From positions 1 to 34,120 of the forward strand of contig JAPLQK010000117.1 in the NCBI GenBank assembly GCA_026399735.1: DNA of 34,120 nucleotides, written 5' to 3'. The translations under genes and the position numbers were made by a program. The stretch's first letter is position 1, and every line of letters begins with the position of its first letter. The DNA is from Pseudomonadota bacterium. Lineage in GTDB: Bacteria; Pseudomonadota; Gammaproteobacteria; Burkholderiales; Gallionellaceae. The notes below the pieces were generated by a model, which was not told the DNA's origin, searched no databases, and saw only the letters and a program-made list of their open reading frames with translations. Positions 33,029 through 34,120 of the stretch are shown piece by piece.

Positions 33029-33733
33029 ATGACCGATCCCGTCCGCCTGGCAAAACGCCTCGTCGAATTAACTTCCTGCTCTCGCCGCGAGGCCGAACTT
33101 TATATCGCCGGCGGCTGGGTCATGGTCGATGGCCTGATCGTGGAAGAACCTCAGTTCATGGTATCCGGACAAATAGTCGAACTCCACCCGGACGCCAATC
33201 TCATTCCGGTTGAACCGGCGACCCTGCTTTTTCATCAGCCGCCCGACAACGACATGAAGATCGATGCCATTTGCGCCGGCACACGTTCAGCCGACGACCG
33301 TTCAGGAATCCAGCTTCTCAAACAGCATTTTTTCCGGCTGACGCCCTGCACGCCCCTGGAACGCAATGCCAGCGGCCTGTTGGTATTCACCCAGGATTTC
33401 CGGGTCTCGCGCAAACTGCTCGACGATGCCGCTACCATCGAACAGGAATACATCGTTGAAGTTGCGGGTGAACTGCCCCCCGATGGCCTCAGCCTGCTTA
33501 ACCACGGCCTTAAATTCAATGGCAAGCCGCTGCCGCCGGCCAAGGTCAGTTGGCAGAACGAAACCCGTCTGCGCTTCGCCCTCAAGGGCGTGATACCCGG
33601 ACAGATTGCGCATATGTGCCAAAAGGTCGGACTGGAAGTGCTTGCGATGAAACGCATCCGTATCGGGCGCGTTGCCATGTCCAAATTACCGGCAGGGCAA
33701 TGGCGCTACCTGATGCAACACGAACGTTTTTGA
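33029..33733 (+). CDS. RsuA/RluF-like pseudouridine synthase family protein with altered catalytic site
   Basis: Protein of 234 residues. An N-terminal S4 RNA-binding domain (RLAKRLVELTSCSRREAELY ... GGWVMVDG, about 5-52) is followed by an RsuA/RluF-type fold with GLKFNGKPLPPAKV, GQIAHMCQKVGLEVLAMKRI and RIGRVAM. Where family members have GRLDxxTSGLL with catalytic Asp, this protein reads TPLERNASGLLVF, so Glu111 replaces the Asp and the preceding Arg is Pro. It may be a divergent active subfamily or an RNA-binding protein that lost catalysis. Single gene followed by a palindromic terminator-like sequence. Confidence 0.83.
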   Translation: MTDPVRLAKRLVELTSCSRREAELYIAGGWVMVDGLIVEEPQFMVSGQIVELHPDANLIPVEPATLLFHQPPDNDMKIDAICAGTRSADDRSGIQLLKQHFFRLTPCTPLERNASGLLVFTQDFRVSRKLLDDAATIEQEYIVEVAGELPPDGLSLLNHGLKFNGKPLPPAKVSWQNETRLRFALKGVIPGQIAHMCQKVGLEVLAMKRIRIGRVAMSKLPAGQWRYLMQHERF

Positions 33734-33777
33734 ATCAGATCTGGGCCAGCCAGAAAAATCTGAAGTAGCTTTATCTG

Positions 33778-33831
33778 AGGAAAATAAGATAGGCCGAAAT
33801 GCATATGCATTTCGGCCTATCTTATTTTCCT
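33778..33831. terminator. perfect 54-bp palindrome, probable bidirectional terminator
   Basis: Bases 33778-33804 are the exact reverse complement of 33805-33831 (27-bp arms, no loop, centre GCATATGC). The GC-rich part GATAGGCCG/CGGCCTATC is flanked by AAAATAA on one side and TTATTTT on the other, so transcripts in either direction would end in a hairpin plus U-rich tail. It lies 44 bp after the pseudouridine-synthase-like gene and just before the IS end. Confidence 0.8.
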
Positions 33832-33840
33832 ATACGGAGT

Positions 33841-34120
33841 CACTAGTGTCCGGTTAATTAGCGACACGAAACGCTGCAAGCCACGGCTGACGCGCGATTG
33901 CGAGCAATAAAGAGTGGTGTCGATTTGAATTTCGACCGCCGATTCGGGCAAACTTCCGGGATTTCCCCCGGAGGATGCCATGAACGCTGGCAAGACGCTT
34001 TTCGCCCAAATAATGGACTTCCTGCCGTGGACAACCTTCACCCGATATGTCGAGCGGTATGGCGGCGACCGTGGCGTTCGCTCCATGACTTGTGCCGAGC
34101 AGTATCGCATCATGGCTTTT
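33841..34120 (+). mobile_element. left end of an IS4-type insertion sequence (partial)
   Basis: A sequence starting near CACTAGTGTCCGGTTAATTA (33841-33860) precedes the transposase gene at the distance expected for an IS left end. The AGTGTCCGG start resembles terminal repeats of IS4-type elements with DUF4372 transposases, from memory. The right end and target duplication are beyond the window, so the exact boundary is uncertain by several bases. About 120 bp (33860-33979) between terminus and gene holds no other feature. Confidence 0.65.
33980..34120 (+). CDS. IS4 family transposase, N-terminal part (DUF4372)
   Basis: The frame from ATG 33980 is open to the window end (47 residues). It begins MNAGKTLFAQIMDFLPWTTF and continues RYVERYGGDRGVRSMTCAEQ. 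The pattern FAQIMDFLPW..F...V.RY.GD...R...C..Q is the DUF4372 N-terminal domain of IS4-family transposases. GGAGGA lies just upstream. The catalytic DDE domain is outside the window. Confidence 0.88.
   Translation, partial: MNAGKTLFAQIMDFLPWTTFTRYVERYGGDRGVRSMTCAEQYRIMAF

Noticed and set aside
33817-34113. Minus-strand 98-codon frame over the IS end
   Set aside because: The plus-strand frame is a clear DUF4372 transposase start; the minus frame runs across the IS terminus and the palindrome.
1-34120. CRISPR arrays, tRNA or rRNA genes
   Set aside because: No regularly spaced short repeats with unique spacers and no tRNA or rRNA sequence were recognised on either strand; the regular repeats found are all within coding regions.

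Overview
The window looks like chromosome of a betaproteobacterium. Gallionellaceae or a related Nitrosomonadales lineage is my best guess, from gene style, the rluD-pgeF-bamD arrangement and protein resemblance; no rRNA or other taxonomic marker is present. Most of it is housekeeping and cell-envelope genes with tight operon spacing. Two parts stand out as accessory: a small cassette region at about 3.0-3.9 kb and a six-gene polysaccharide locus at 13.3-24.1 kb. The right edge runs into an insertion sequence.

Layout, left to right. The 3' end of a DUF4926-type gene is followed by an EnvZ/OmpR-like two-component pair on the minus strand. Divergent from the pair is a secreted protein made of seven 19-residue LTxxQ-like repeats. 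Then come three small minus-strand genes (DUF3330, DUF2442 and a probably frameshifted DUF4160) associated with a 60-bp direct repeat. Next are rimO, a ZIP metal transporter, an outer-membrane barrel protein, yceH, an Npt-type nucleotide transporter, pgeF and rluD. bamD reads divergently from rluD with overlapping start codons, followed by a zinc-ribbon Nudix hydrolase and mlaA, closed by a strong terminator.

The centrepiece (13268-24131) is six co-directional genes spaced -14 to +53 bp and ended by a terminator whose stem matches the one before the locus. They encode a BcsB-like periplasmic subunit, a GT2 synthase carrying an N-terminal MshEN domain (a known c-di-GMP-binding fold), a polytopic membrane protein resembling GT-C enzymes, a GH113-like lipoprotein, an outer-membrane barrel protein, and a 1170-residue secreted protein with a CotH-type kinase domain between long Ala/Lys/Glu coiled coils. 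I read this as a c-di-GMP-responsive exopolysaccharide synthesis, modification and export system with its own extracytoplasmic kinase. It may be related to stalk or matrix polymers of iron oxidisers, but that link is inference.

Downstream is a Mce/Mla-type lipid ABC transporter operon (STAS-MlaE fusion, MlaF, long MlaD, auxiliary lipoprotein), then a DUF6781 helical protein coupled to a UbiB/ABC1 kinase. A 50-codon remnant of htpX follows. Next are a GGDEF-EAL protein coupled to an HDOD protein, a VF530-family protein, and an RsuA/RluF-like protein with an altered active site. A perfect 54-bp palindrome and the left end of an IS4-type element with its transposase start close the window.
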